Part shown: positions 1-9,290 of the stretch, in pieces
How positions within the stretch are numbered: position 1 is the stretch's first letter
Layout: the number at the start of each line of letters is the position of its first letter
Assembly (NCBI GenBank): GCA_031271405.1
Contig: JAISVT010000024.1
Span: 1-42,379, forward strand
Reading direction: 5' to 3'
Source of the DNA: Candidatus Endomicrobium macrotermitis
GTDB taxonomy: Bacteria; Elusimicrobiota; Endomicrobiia; Endomicrobiales; Endomicrobiaceae
DNA length: 42,379 bases
Made by a program: the position numbers and the translations under genes
The notes under the pieces: generated by a model
Database searches by the model: none
What the model was told of the DNA's origin: nothing
What the model saw: only the letters and a program-made list of their open reading frames with translations

Positions 1-3000
1 TCTGTTCTCTATATCTTTTTAAAAGGTCATTAAGTTCTTCAATTTGGTTTTCCCTATTTTTTATCTTGCCTTTCAAAGAAAAAGCTGCATCGCTTTCCTG
101 TGTGTTTTTCAGCTGTTCGTTAAGGTCTTTAATTTCATTTCTATAGTCTTTTATCTTTTGTTCGGCTTCCGGCTCCGTTTCCGCTCTGTCGCTCCAAGGT
201 TGCGATTTTTTAAGTTTATCAAGTTGCAATGCCGTTAAAGGCGTATCGTCAATATTAACTATATACCGCCTCATATAAGCGTCATCTTTCCAAACGTTCT
301 CAAGCAGACCGCGGCGTACCTGCTCGTTTGTCATCATTTTTTTAAAATTAAGGATTTCATTAAGCAAATCCTGCCCTATTTTATTTTTAAGGTCGGCGGG
401 CAACGGGTATTCTTTAGGATTATCATAATAATTAAACAAATCTACGTTATCCTGATAGCTTGTTATACCCTGTTTTTGCATTCCTCTGACAATATTATCC
501 CACCGTTGCTTTATTTTAAACGTCTGCGCCTGTTTACTGCCGATAGCGCGCTGCACGGCGTTTACTATCTTTGAATCCTTAAATTTATCAGGATCGGGCA
601 AAGCTCTAAATTTGACATCATTTTCTTTTTCAGTTATACTTTTGTTGCCCCCGTTAGGCGTCGGTTCCGCGGCAACGCGGAAGCCGTTTGAGGATGGAGC
701 GGACTTTATGTTCGTGTCAGTTCCTCGCTCCGAAGGGGGTTCCTTTTTGTACATAGTTTTTGAAGCCAATTCTTTCTTGCTCTCGCCTAAAATCTGCTCT
801 ACATAAAAATAACTCCCGTCATTGTATTTCTTTTCATATCTTAACCGCGGCGGCGTTTTGTTTTTGTCAACCGACACAGCATCGTAATTCTTTATTATTT
901 GCGGTATAAGTTTTAAATCGTTATAAGTCAAATCATTTTGTCGCCCGCCTATATGTCTGTTTTTTATATGTATTAAATCATTCTTGTAGATTTTATGAAC
1001 GTACTCGCTTATATCTTTGCCGAGTTCCTTCTTAACAAGATTCCTTATTTTTATGTCAACTTTTCCGGCTTTTACGCTAAAATTAATATCGGTTTTTTTA
1101 TTTTTTATATCGTCAATTACATAATTGAGCTTCTTTTCTACGGTATTGTATTCTTTATCCCTAAAAGCAGATTCCGTCTCGGCTTTTAAATTACGTGCTC
1201 TACCTGCTTGCATTTTAGCCGCTTTACCGCTCAAAATATCGTTGTACATTTTCCGTACTTTATTTTCTTTACCGAAAAATGCTTTTATCCTATCTAATAA
1301 CTTTTCAAAAAGCATTTTTATTCTTCCTGTAAATCCCTGTCGGTCGTTAGCGTATTCAATAAAATCTTCGGCAACACGCTCTTCAAGTTTTTCTTGATTT
1401 CTTATACCCGTTTTACGTAATGTTTCGGCAAAAATCGCTTTTCTTTCGTCTTCGGTCAAAAACATATCGGCATATTTATGCACCGCTTCATGATATAAAG
1501 TCTCTTTAGGATTCGCCTGCCCTTCAACAATATCAATCATTCCGTCTCTGTACCGCCCCAATGCTTCCTGACTGTCTTCGGCAAATATTTTCCTTACTAT
1601 ACGCAAATTATCGTCGCCAAAAAGTTCTTTATTAAGTTGCCTGATTCCTTCAATATTGGCTTTTATACCTTCAGTAAGCTGCTTTTTATCAGATTTGCGG
1701 TAGTATATATTTGCATTTTCAGGGTCAAAAGTTCCCTGGTTGTTTGTTGATTTTATCTGTGAAGGATCAAAAACAATAAAGTGGTTACTTGTTTTTACTC
1801 CTGCGGCTTTAGCATCTCTAACAGTATCATGTAAAATTATTCCATCAAAGCCTTCTGCTATAAGGCGTTCCCTAAAATCATTTGTGGCTTTCGTTATAGT
1901 TTGCCCGGACTTTACATCTCCTAAAATATCTGCTCTCATAGCCGTTGCTGCATCTATGCTATCCGACCTTTCGTAAACTTTAGGATTCTTAATATCTAAA
2001 TAAACTGCGAGTGTATTAGTGGGTATGTCTGAAAATGTATCGGCAATTGCCTTGCTGTCAGTAAAGTTAAAACCTGTATTTCCAAACAAATCTAAAATAT
2101 CCCTATTTATAAATTCATTAAATACTTCATCTGTTCCATGATACACAACAAGTGGCTTACCGCTATTGTCAACAACTTTACTATCCCCAAACCACTTTTT
2201 AAAATATGGGCTGTCGGTACCTTTTTTTTCCCACTGTGTCGCCGCATCTTTATATTGCCCGGATTCAGCACCTGCAAATTCAGCATCTTCTTTTGCGGAT
2301 ATATTAACTTTGGCACGGCGGTACTTAGTCGTATTTCTTTCAATATTTTGCAAATAGTCCCAAATTTTTATATCTCGGCCGGATTCCTGCAAAAGCTGTT
2401 CTGCTTCGTCAAAAGTGATTGCATTTTGATTTGTAGTAAAAAATCTGCGTTTAATCCGCGGACTTAATGAATCATATTCTCCTCGGTTTACGCTTCCCTT
2501 TTCAGGTATTCTTATTTTACCGCCTATAGTATTTTCAAAGTTTTCAGAATAAATCCTGAAATTATTTCTGCCGGAAGAATTATCGGTAGGGATATTTACT
2601 ACTTCTTCCTGCGCCGCAACTTCGACGCCTTCAGGATTATTAAGCTGTTCGTATTCCGTTACGACATTGTTTAAGTTTATTTGCAGTTTGTCATAAGCCG
2701 CTTGCTGGATTCTGTCTTCCGTATTCATAAGTTCGGTCAAATAATCTATTTCCTGCCGCAGATGCTCTTTTCTTTCTTCTCTTTGTATTATTTCCCTGGC
2801 AGATTGGATAGGCTGATTCTGACTGCGCACCGGGCTTACGGGTTGTTGTATGGTATTATCCGGCGATACGGTACTTTGCGGCTGCGGACGGGAAGTAATA
2901 TCGCTTCCAGCAGGACGTATAGGCTCTGATATTGAAGCAGGCTTTGGCGCGGTTCCCGGGGCTTCTTTATTTACTTTTGGTATTTCCGCGGTTCTCGTAC

Positions 3001-3874
3001 GTATATTTATTTCTAAAGCCTCTTCAGGAGTTATTTTTTTATAGTTGCTTTTTATAAATTGTTTTCCCCTTACGCTATTGCGGGCTATATCGTCAATCTC
3101 ATATCCTGCACTTAACAGTTTGTTTTCAGCAACGCGCAAAGCATCGTCAAGCAAAACCTTTTTGCTTAAACTTGCGCCTTTCCCTACAAGCGCCATGTCG
3201 CCAAGCATTTCAAGCATGGTAGTTCCTATGCGGGCCGCTTCCGGAGTTCCTTCAGGCAAAATTTCGGCAAATGTACGGCTGTCTATCGGATTATATTTTT
3301 CGCCTTTTGCTTTTTGCACGGCAAAGTTTCGGCCCTGTTGTAAAGCTTCATATGCCGCTGCAATACTTAAAGGCATAGCGCCTACTCCGACTGTTGCAAT
3401 AGCCGGAGCCGTACGCATTAAAAAATTTTGTTTTTTCTGTTGTTTTTGTAATTCTTCTATGGATGAAGTGCGTTCTATTGCCGGTGCAATATTTTCGGCA
3501 ATCCTATTTATCTGATAATCGAAGACGGAAGGTTCCTGCGCCGCGGCAAGGCGTTCGGTATCAGCTTTGACAGGCGCGCGTAATGATAATTCAAGCGGTT
3601 GCCGGGGTTTAGGTTGCTTTATGGCAGCTGCGTCAGAGGCAACGGAAAAAGGCTTTAAAACCGCATCTACGGCAGTAGAAAAGGCAGTTTTATTGTTATT
3701 ACCTGCATCATAATCGGCAATCCATTTTTCAGGGTCAAATTGATTTTCAACCTTCGTTTTTCCGGCTGCCGGTTTTGAATCGTATTCTTTTATCCAGGCT
3801 TCCGGGTCAAAGCCTGCGCTTTTATTGGTTGCAGTGTCATGTTCTGCTATCCATTTTGTAGGGTCAAATGCCAT
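1..3874 (-). CDS. Giant polyvalent phage protein with ADP-ribosyltransferase, zincin and nuclease domains (partial)
   Basis: The reading frame stays open from the ATG at 3874 to the window edge, at least 1291 codons, so the C-terminus is missing. The ATG directly follows the TGA of the upstream gene, which suggests translational coupling. Three FDPxxWI repeats begin at residues 3, 22 and 46. A hydrophobic stretch lies near 150-175 and a Pro/Gln-rich linker near 305-362. Residues about 550-727 match the ADP-ribosyltransferase of polyvalent proteins (YHGT at 578-581, then a GFDGI motif and a QIKS motif). HEAVH at 795-799 is a zincin metal site. Residues about 945-1040 resemble the phage Barnase/EndoU/ColicinE5/RelE nucleases (RHIGGRQND, then a KTMYK end). 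The last 200 residues are charged and probably coiled coil. As the last late gene next to internal virion proteins, it probably enters the host with the DNA. That role is inferred. The domain calls come from motif reading. Confidence 0.85.
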   Translation of the reverse strand, partial: MAFDPTKWIAEHDTATNKSAGFDPEAWIKEYDSKPAAGKTKVENQFDPEKWIADYDAGNNNKTAFSTAVDAVLKPFSVASDAAAIKQPKPRQPLELSLRAPVKADTERLAAAQEPSVFDYQINRIAENIAPAIERTSSIEELQKQQKKQNFLMRTAPAIATVGVGAMPLSIAAAYEALQQGRNFAVQKAKGEKYNPIDSRTFAEILPEGTPEAARIGTTMLEMLGDMALVGKGASLSKKVLLDDALRVAENKLLSAGYEIDDIARNSVRGKQFIKSNYKKITPEEALEINIRTRTAEIPKVNKEAPGTAPKPASISEPIRPAGSDITSRPQPQSTVSPDNTIQQPVSPVRSQNQPIQSAREIIQREERKEHLRQEIDYLTELMNTEDRIQQAAYDKLQINLNNVVTEYEQLNNPEGVEVAAQEEVVNIPTDNSSGRNNFRIYSENFENTIGGKIRIPEKGSVNRGEYDSLSPRIKRRFFTTNQNAITFDEAEQLLQESGRDIKIWDYLQNIERNTTKYRRAKVNISAKEDAEFAGAESGQYKDAATQWEKKGTDSPYFKKWFGDSKVVDNSGKPLVVYHGTDEVFNEFINRDILDLFGNTGFNFTDSKAIADTFSDIPTNTLAVYLDIKNPKVYERSDSIDAATAMRADILGDVKSGQTITKATNDFRERLIAEGFDGIILHDTVRDAKAAGVKTSNHFIVFDPSQIKSTNNQGTFDPENANIYYRKSDKKQLTEGIKANIEGIRQLNKELFGDDNLRIVRKIFAEDSQEALGRYRDGMIDIVEGQANPKETLYHEAVHKYADMFLTEDERKAIFAETLRKTGIRNQEKLEERVAEDFIEYANDRQGFTGRIKMLFEKLLDRIKAFFGKENKVRKMYNDILSGKAAKMQAGRARNLKAETESAFRDKEYNTVEKKLNYVIDDIKNKKTDINFSVKAGKVDIKIRNLVKKELGKDISEYVHKIYKNDLIHIKNRHIGGRQNDLTYNDLKLIPQIIKNYDAVSVDKNKTPPRLRYEKKYNDGSYFYVEQILGESKKELASKTMYKKEPPSERGTDTNIKSAPSSNGFRVAAEPTPNGGNKSITEKENDVKFRALPDPDKFKDSKIVNAVQRAIGSKQAQTFKIKQRWDNIVRGMQKQGITSYQDNVDLFNYYDNPKEYPLPADLKNKIGQDLLNEILNFKKMMTNEQVRRGLLENVWKDDAYMRRYIVNIDDTPLTALQLDKLKKSQPWSDRAETEPEAEQKIKDYRNEIKDLNEQLKNTQESDAAFSLKGKIKNRENQIEELNDLLKRYREQ

Positions 3875-4831
3875 TCAAAACCCCAATCTTCTCAATATTC
3901 CGGCTGATAAAGGATGTTGCGGGTTCGATACTGCAAAATTGTAAGCTTCCTTATCTTTTGCTGAAAATCCAGACGGACTTTGCACCGCCGGGGTTCTCTT
4001 CTGTACAAACTGCACTTCGGTTCTCGGTTTACCAACCAAGTTACGGCCTGTTTCAACTGTTTCTATTCCGTAAGGAGTAATATCAAAAGTTTCTATGTTT
4101 CCTGCAAGATATTCCGACATTTGAGTATTTATATCTTCCGCAAGAGTCAAAGCCTGTTGCCGTAAATTATCGTTATATTTGTCGCTGCCGGCAATTTTTT
4201 GGTAATAGTCTCGCAGCTTTACGGCATTTTGATAACTTTTATCCGCAGACGTCGCGTTTTTATTTGCCTGCGTACCGCGCAATCTGGTACCTGCTTTATA
4301 ATAATCAATCTGCGACTGAATTAAATCTCTTTTAAGATCGTTATTGTCCGCTCCGTCAAAAGAGTATGTTGCTCCGCCTTTACCCAAACTTACTTTAGCC
4401 GCAGGTCTTTTTGCAGTACCGTCAATAATTTGAGACACTTTACTTTGCGGCGAATATAGATTTTTATATATATTTTCAGCAACAGAAGTTAAACCGGAAA
4501 GCGACTTGGCTCCGGAGTCAAAATTTAATGCGTCAGCCGCAGGAAAATCAGTATATCCGGGCATATATCCTTCATCTGCCGCTTGCTGATTTAAAGCATT
4601 TTGAAAATTTATATCCTGTACTTTATCTTGCAATCCGGCGAGCTTAACAATATTATCTATATATGCATTATCCTGCTTAAACTGATTTTGTTCAGATGAA
4701 ACAGCATTTCCCGCCCAAGCATTAGCTACCATAGAAACAGCTTCGGCGAGTTTTGTAAACGGGCTGTTTCGCCGTTTATCTTCGCCCATCATTTGCGCTA
4801 CTCTGTACATATCCCCAATGCTGTTTGCCAT
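3875..4831 (-). CDS. Putative internal virion (ejection) protein
   Basis: This 318-residue protein has no family I can name. It is rich in Ala, Asn, Gln and Lys and predicted to be mostly helical. It has no signal peptide and no clear membrane segment. A strong ribosome site (GAGGTGA) precedes the ATG. The stop codon directly abuts the ATG of the giant polyvalent gene. Its place between a second Ala/Gln-rich protein and the polyvalent protein, after the tail nozzle gene, is where podoviruses keep their ejected internal proteins. The role is inferred from position and composition only. Confidence 0.7.
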   Translation of the reverse strand: MANSIGDMYRVAQMMGEDKRRNSPFTKLAEAVSMVANAWAGNAVSSEQNQFKQDNAYIDNIVKLAGLQDKVQDINFQNALNQQAADEGYMPGYTDFPAADALNFDSGAKSLSGLTSVAENIYKNLYSPQSKVSQIIDGTAKRPAAKVSLGKGGATYSFDGADNNDLKRDLIQSQIDYYKAGTRLRGTQANKNATSADKSYQNAVKLRDYYQKIAGSDKYNDNLRQQALTLAEDINTQMSEYLAGNIETFDITPYGIETVETGRNLVGKPRTEVQFVQKRTPAVQSPSGFSAKDKEAYNFAVSNPQHPLSAGILRRLGF

Positions 4832-4850
4832 TTATATCACCTCATACACA

Positions 4851-5726
4851 TTAAAATTTTAAGTCTTTAAGATTGGTTAATCCGCCCGTTATTAATTTGT
4901 TCCAGGTGCTGTTATCTTCACCTGACGTTACTTCAGGCGTATAATAATCAACGTTCTTGTTTAAAACCGTTGAATACGCTCCTAGCCTGTCTAAAAAACT
5001 CTGCCGGTTTAAATTGCGACTTAATCCACCGTATGTGTTTGCAGCCGTTATTTTATTCAAATCATATCCCTGCTTCTGTCCCTGCAAATTTGCAAGAGCT
5101 CCTGCGGCGCTATATTTCCTGTCAGCATTTTTATCGTACAATCCTGCCATTGTAGTACCCAAATTTCTTTGCATGTCTGCGTAAAGGTCGCTTAAAGCGC
5201 TGTTTCTGCTCGTACTGAAAAATCTTCCGCTTGCGCCCATATTGCGGTTTAAAGCATCTTGTGAATCTGATAATTCTTTCATTATGTTTGCTTTGTAAGC
5301 CGCATATTCGCCCTGCGGATTATACGGATCATACTTATTACCCAATATCCCCATGTATTCGTTCTGCGCGGCATCATATAACTCCGGGTTTTGGCTTATA
5401 AGGCTTAATAAAGAGTTTTGCCCTTGCTGTTCCGCGGCAGACATATCATACATCCCTGCTGTATCAATTCCGGGAAGTTGTCCTGTTTTTGCATAATTTG
5501 AAAGTATCTTCATTATTTCTTGTTGTTCGGGAGATAATGCGGATTCCTGACTTACAGTCTGCGGGCCGGTATCAGACATAGCATTCCCTGCAACGCTTGC
5601 CGCGGCGGAAATTATCGCCGCCAAAACAACAGGGGCTATTCCGTGGTTATTACTTAAAATCTCAACTGAAATACATTTAAGTTCTTTTACAATATCTTTA
5701 GCTTTTCGCCAAAACTTTAAAATCAT
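4851..5726 (-). CDS. Putative internal virion / DNA-ejection protein with hydrophobic N-terminal segment
   Basis: The protein has 291 residues. An N-terminal basic segment is followed by an Ala-rich hydrophobic stretch at about residues 31-48 (APVVLAAIISAAASVAG), then a Gln/Asn/Ala/Tyr-rich helical body. A small-residue hydrophobic helix near the N-terminus of a soluble virion protein is common in phage ejection and pilot proteins that insert into host membranes. The middle has an RFFSTSRNSAL patch and a repeated Leu-Asn-Arg pattern. The ribosome site is AGAGAGG upstream of the ATG. It lies just after the small gene at 5739-6074 and 19 nt before the next gene. No enzymatic motif is visible. 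The function is inferred from composition and gene order. Confidence 0.7.
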   Translation of the reverse strand: MILKFWRKAKDIVKELKCISVEILSNNHGIAPVVLAAIISAAASVAGNAMSDTGPQTVSQESALSPEQQEIMKILSNYAKTGQLPGIDTAGMYDMSAAEQQGQNSLLSLISQNPELYDAAQNEYMGILGNKYDPYNPQGEYAAYKANIMKELSDSQDALNRNMGASGRFFSTSRNSALSDLYADMQRNLGTTMAGLYDKNADRKYSAAGALANLQGQKQGYDLNKITAANTYGGLSRNLNRQSFLDRLGAYSTVLNKNVDYYTPEVTSGEDNSTWNKLITGGLTNLKDLKF

Positions 5727-5738
5727 TTTGATACCTCT

Positions 5739-6074
5739 CTAAAAAATTAATAGTTTATATGTTCCAGGCTGCGTGGCCGTAAAAAATAAAGTAGTTTCAG
5801 TCCACGTATTAGAAGCATACAAAGTACCGCCGCTATTTTGTTTTATTACGATATATCCTTCCGGTATTTTAGATTTATATATATTATCAATGCTCACTTC
5901 TGCTCCCGCCGCAGCTATAATTATTTCCACTATAGAACCATCAAAATTATCCTTAAAATTCAGTCCGCCGTTAAGGATTTTAAGCAGATTTTTCACAAAA
6001 GCCATAAGTTGCAGACAAAGTTCTTTTTGCCAAGTATTTACCGGAGTAGGAAACAAAACATCTATTAACCTCAT
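5739..6074 (-). CDS. Small virion-associated protein of unknown function
   Basis: I chose the ATG at 6074, giving 111 residues. It overlaps the TGA of the upstream nozzle gene as ATGA and is preceded by AAGGGAAAA. A longer in-frame start at 6125 would lie inside the nozzle gene and lacks this coupling. The N-terminal third is helical and hydrophobic (KELCLQLMAFVKNLL). The C-terminal part is beta-rich with Thr/Ser/Tyr and ends in TQPGTYKLLIF, which resembles a small beta-sandwich. No named family is recognised. Its coupling to the nozzle gene suggests a structural or assembly role in the tail. Confidence 0.65.
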   Translation of the reverse strand: MRLIDVLFPTPVNTWQKELCLQLMAFVKNLLKILNGGLNFKDNFDGSIVEIIIAAAGAEVSIDNIYKSKIPEGYIVIKQNSGGTLYASNTWTETTLFFTATQPGTYKLLIF

Positions 6075-7606
6075 GCTATTTTTTCCCTTGGTGCATATTC
6101 GATTTGGTATTGCTTCATTTCCCAAGTTTCGCCCGGTTTATTATTCATAAATCTGAATCTTACTCTGTCGGAAACTCCGTCAAAATAATATATTTTCGGA
6201 GCCATAAAACTCGGGTATTCGCTGCCGAGTATTAATTCTTTTCCGCCTTTCCATGTAATACCGCCGTCAAAACTGTGTTCTATATTTAGAGAGTTTCCTT
6301 TTGCCCAAACTTTTATTCCTTTCCAGCGCGCCGTACGCCCCTGTTCGATACAATAATCTTTGGTTTCATATATGCTTTCTATGGCGGTTCCGCTATCGCT
6401 GCTTATCTTTGCGTCATAAATTGTAGTATTCCCATCCGCGTCTCCGAATACAACGACTTTAGACTGCGATTTAAGCGTATTATCGTCAAACCGTCCTAAT
6501 ACTTCTTCAATTGGAATCCTGACGCTGTCTATAATTACATTTTCTGCTTGAAATGTACTTCCTGCCGCAGTTATCTTCAACCTATCATCTTTGTAAACAA
6601 CTCTTGTCAAATAATTAAACTTATATACTGTCTCTGGAAGCATCTGGTTTCCAATAGGCACGCCGACCCAATATTCATCCCTTTCTGAAACTAGCTGACT
6701 CCAACACCTGTGAACATATTCCGGGTTTAATCCTTGTCTTATTTCGTCTTGCATAGGCGCTTCTATAAGGGAAGAGGAAATCCCGTTAAAAACCATAATT
6801 CCATCTTTTGAAAGATATATCTGTTCGCCGGTCGGCAGGTTTTGTATGGTATTATTACACACGGTACCTACAACATTCGGCTTACGCTCAAAATCTATAA
6901 CAGCTTCATTTGCAATCAAAGTGCCTAAATAGATACTACGCGCCTTATGTACGCACAAATAATTCCCGAACAAATTTAATCCTGTTATTCCTTCGTCGTT
7001 CTGTTCGTCGGTAAGCACTATACCGCCGGCATTGCCGCCGTCCCATTTTTCTATATTGCCTGTATCGCACCAATCAACCCTGTTTTGTAAAACTTTCGTA
7101 CCGTCGTTTATATAGGCTGTTACCAAATACGGGCCGAAAGCCTGCACGTATTTTGCCCGCGGCGGTTCGCCGCCCAATTCTTCAACATAAACGCCGGAAT
7201 ATTTTTTTATAGGATCTAAAAAATTTGTAAATATTAAAATGGGAAGTCCGTCATTATCAAAAGCTATAGTGGCGGCAATCGGTTCTTTTGTAGTTCCTGT
7301 AAAATCTGCGGATCCTGTAACGTCTGACCACTCTAAAACCCCACTTCTATACGCTTCCGCCTTTTGGCACCCTATCCGCAACGTATTTTGCGCGCTGTCG
7401 CGCATAAACGAAACTATCGCCATAATGTCTTTAGGTTCCCCTGCAATAGCTGTAGTTTGAAATATAGAAGTTCCGGCGCGTTTACCTATACACAGTTGCC
7501 TTATGTCAATATTCTTAACCTGCGGCGTCATACCTTCTAAAATATATTCGGCGGGCGCATTCGCGTTAAGTCCTTTAGACGGTAAAATTTCTGTTATAAA
7601 AGGCAT
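6071..7606 (-). CDS. Putative tail nozzle / packaged-DNA stabilisation protein (beta-propeller type)
   Basis: This 511-residue beta-rich protein fits the type of the P22 gp10 and T7 gp12 tail tube proteins, which extend the portal channel and close it after packaging. Visible features include the W-D-G-G-N-A-G start of a blade, LFGNYLCVHKARSIYLGT, a switch-like segment (GTVCNNTIQNLPTGEQIYLSKDG) and repeated G-x-x-x-F-N motifs, as in phage proteins of this class. It starts 10 nt after the pyocin-knob tail gene and overlaps the next gene by ATGA. It sits with the head-tail adaptor and tail genes as in other podoviruses. The beta-propeller assignment is inferred from pattern and position. Confidence 0.65.
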   Translation of the reverse strand: MPFITEILPSKGLNANAPAEYILEGMTPQVKNIDIRQLCIGKRAGTSIFQTTAIAGEPKDIMAIVSFMRDSAQNTLRIGCQKAEAYRSGVLEWSDVTGSADFTGTTKEPIAATIAFDNDGLPILIFTNFLDPIKKYSGVYVEELGGEPPRAKYVQAFGPYLVTAYINDGTKVLQNRVDWCDTGNIEKWDGGNAGGIVLTDEQNDEGITGLNLFGNYLCVHKARSIYLGTLIANEAVIDFERKPNVVGTVCNNTIQNLPTGEQIYLSKDGIMVFNGISSSLIEAPMQDEIRQGLNPEYVHRCWSQLVSERDEYWVGVPIGNQMLPETVYKFNYLTRVVYKDDRLKITAAGSTFQAENVIIDSVRIPIEEVLGRFDDNTLKSQSKVVVFGDADGNTTIYDAKISSDSGTAIESIYETKDYCIEQGRTARWKGIKVWAKGNSLNIEHSFDGGITWKGGKELILGSEYPSFMAPKIYYFDGVSDRVRFRFMNNKPGETWEMKQYQIEYAPREKIA

Positions 7607-7615
7607 TTTTTCCTC

Positions 7616-8638
7616 TTAATACACCGCTACTAAATTTACGGATTGGGAAGCAGAACTGCTTCCGATCCCTGTAAATTTCAACTGTCTGTTGTTTGTTCTA
7701 ACTATAGAAGTACGTCCATTATTTCCGGCTCCCGCGCCTATAAATATACTGTCTTGAATATCAGACGATACATATACAGAATTACCGGAAGTTCCTGAAG
7801 CTGCAAATTCTATAAGGCAAATATAAGGCCTTCCGTTATCAGGGATTTCATTTATAGTAACCACTTGCGGTGTAGCACCGAAAACTCCGCTTGCTATAAG
7901 TTTTTTAGCCGGAATAACGATTAACGGATGATATTCGTCCACTAAATTAGTTAAAGTTCCGCCTACAAGCTGCCACGGGTACCAAGTATATGCTCCAGAG
8001 ACGATAGCATCAGTTTTTCTGCGCCAAGTCTTTGTATGTCCGTAATTTTGGCATCTGGCAGTCTGAATACACACGTCTTTTGAATCTTTTGCATTATCAA
8101 CTTCTATAGTCCAATTATCCCCGCCCAGAACAGGCTGATTAGCGTTATATTCTGCCGCAACAAAAACCCTGAATTTCCCAGCAGAAGTAAGCGTATTAAA
8201 ATCCGTATTATTCGGTTTACTTATCCAATCAAGCTTGTTTTCTTGCAAGTCTTCTATATTTTCTTCCGCAGTATCCATATCCGACTGCCAAGCAAAAGCG
8301 TCTTCTGAATTATCGGGGAACAGGACAGAAAATATTTTAGTTTTAACATCGTCGTTTTTCTGTTTTGCGTAAACTATAATACTTCCGTCATCCGCAACAG
8401 GCATAACGTCTCCAGGATTGGTAGGAGTATCATCGCCCTCTACAAACATTCTCATGGTAAGTTTTCTATGCTTCCCAAAATGGTCGTAAGGAGCTTTATC
8501 GTTAAATATATGGTCAACTCCGACAATCTGCCTCACAGAAACCTTAAATTCGCGGATCCAATCGTCAACCGTACTCATTAAGTCGGAGCCGCGCGGTCTC
8601 GTTTCATCCCAACCAAAAAGTAATCCTAATATGCTCAT
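7616..8638 (-). CDS. Tail fibre / tail knob protein with pyocin-knob-like domain
   Basis: The protein has 340 residues. The N-terminal 125 residues look like a virion-anchoring domain. A short coiled-coil-like segment follows (TAEENIEDLQENKLDW). Residues about 145-225 fit a pyocin-knob repeat: FNTLTSAGKFRV, A-N-Q-P, a W-x-I-E-V strand, C-I-Q-T-A and a closing WYPWQ. The C-terminal 115 residues are beta-rich with Gly/Ser/Asn and could form a small trimeric head. The gene lies between the head-tail adaptor and nozzle genes. It probably takes part in host-surface recognition. The receptor cannot be read from the sequence. Confidence 0.7.
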   Translation of the reverse strand: MSILGLLFGWDETRPRGSDLMSTVDDWIREFKVSVRQIVGVDHIFNDKAPYDHFGKHRKLTMRMFVEGDDTPTNPGDVMPVADDGSIIVYAKQKNDDVKTKIFSVLFPDNSEDAFAWQSDMDTAEENIEDLQENKLDWISKPNNTDFNTLTSAGKFRVFVAAEYNANQPVLGGDNWTIEVDNAKDSKDVCIQTARCQNYGHTKTWRRKTDAIVSGAYTWYPWQLVGGTLTNLVDEYHPLIVIPAKKLIASGVFGATPQVVTINEIPDNGRPYICLIEFAASGTSGNSVYVSSDIQDSIFIGAGAGNNGRTSIVRTNNRQLKFTGIGSSSASQSVNLVAVY

Positions 8639-8649
8639 TTTTTCCCCTT

Positions 8650-9279
8650 TTAAAAATTAATAGGTCTTACAAAACGCACGGCGTCCGTACTTTTTAAATC
8701 GTCTGCAATAGCAGCGGAAAGCGACTGCTCATACTTTATAGCGTAAATCTGCCCCTTATCCGCTTCGTCAACGCCGTAAGAAAGTTCGCTTAATGCGCCG
8801 TCTATAATCGTCAAATAATATTTACTTAACGGCACGTTTTGCGTTGTTTTGTCAACTATAACCGGACTTTTTGTATAAGACAACTTATATCTATAATCTT
8901 TATCCGGTCTAGGCCCTACCTGAACATAACCTCCGAAGATGCAGTAATGTTGCGGCATGCTAGGCTGTACGTCCAAATTTTCTATATTTGGGTATAAGAA
9001 ATCAAAATTATCTTTAGTTACTTTGCATAGCGGAAAATACTGATTTATCCCGTTAAGCAAAATAACGTCTCCCACGGGCTGTACAAAATCGTCAGAAAGC
9101 TTAAATTTAAAGTTTCCGGGCATAATAGATAGTTCTCTCTGCGTATTCTCAATTTCGGAAAATCTGTGTGCAAGAACCATTTTGGCAATAGTATCATTTA
9201 TAGCGTCATAAGTTTCTTGCTCCTTGTCATCGCGCTTAAATTTTGAATTTATTTTTCTGTAAAGTTCCGCTCCGGTCAT
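8650..9279 (-). CDS. Putative head-tail adaptor (connector) protein
   Basis: The protein has 209 residues. The N-terminal half is helical (ELYRKINSKFKRD, then DAINDTIAKMVLAHRF). The centre is beta-rich (LSIMPGNFKFKLSDDF, GGYVQVGPRPDKDYRYKLSY). A helical C-terminus ends in KSTDAVRFVRPINF. This layout and size fit the adaptors that sit under the portal in short-tailed phages (T7 gp11 and P22 gp4 class). It lies in the tail gene block between the 416-residue surface protein and the tail knob. The family call is by pattern, not search. Confidence 0.6.
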   Translation of the reverse strand: MTGAELYRKINSKFKRDDKEQETYDAINDTIAKMVLAHRFSEIENTQRELSIMPGNFKFKLSDDFVQPVGDVILLNGINQYFPLCKVTKDNFDFLYPNIENLDVQPSMPQHYCIFGGYVQVGPRPDKDYRYKLSYTKSPVIVDKTTQNVPLSKYYLTIIDGALSELSYGVDEADKGQIYAIKYEQSLSAAIADDLKSTDAVRFVRPINF

Positions 9280-9290
9280 TTAAACCTTCC

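Noticed and set aside
3045..3515. Plus-strand ORF of 156 codons
   Set aside because: It is antisense to the giant polyvalent gene, whose frame is open across the whole region with recognisable domains.
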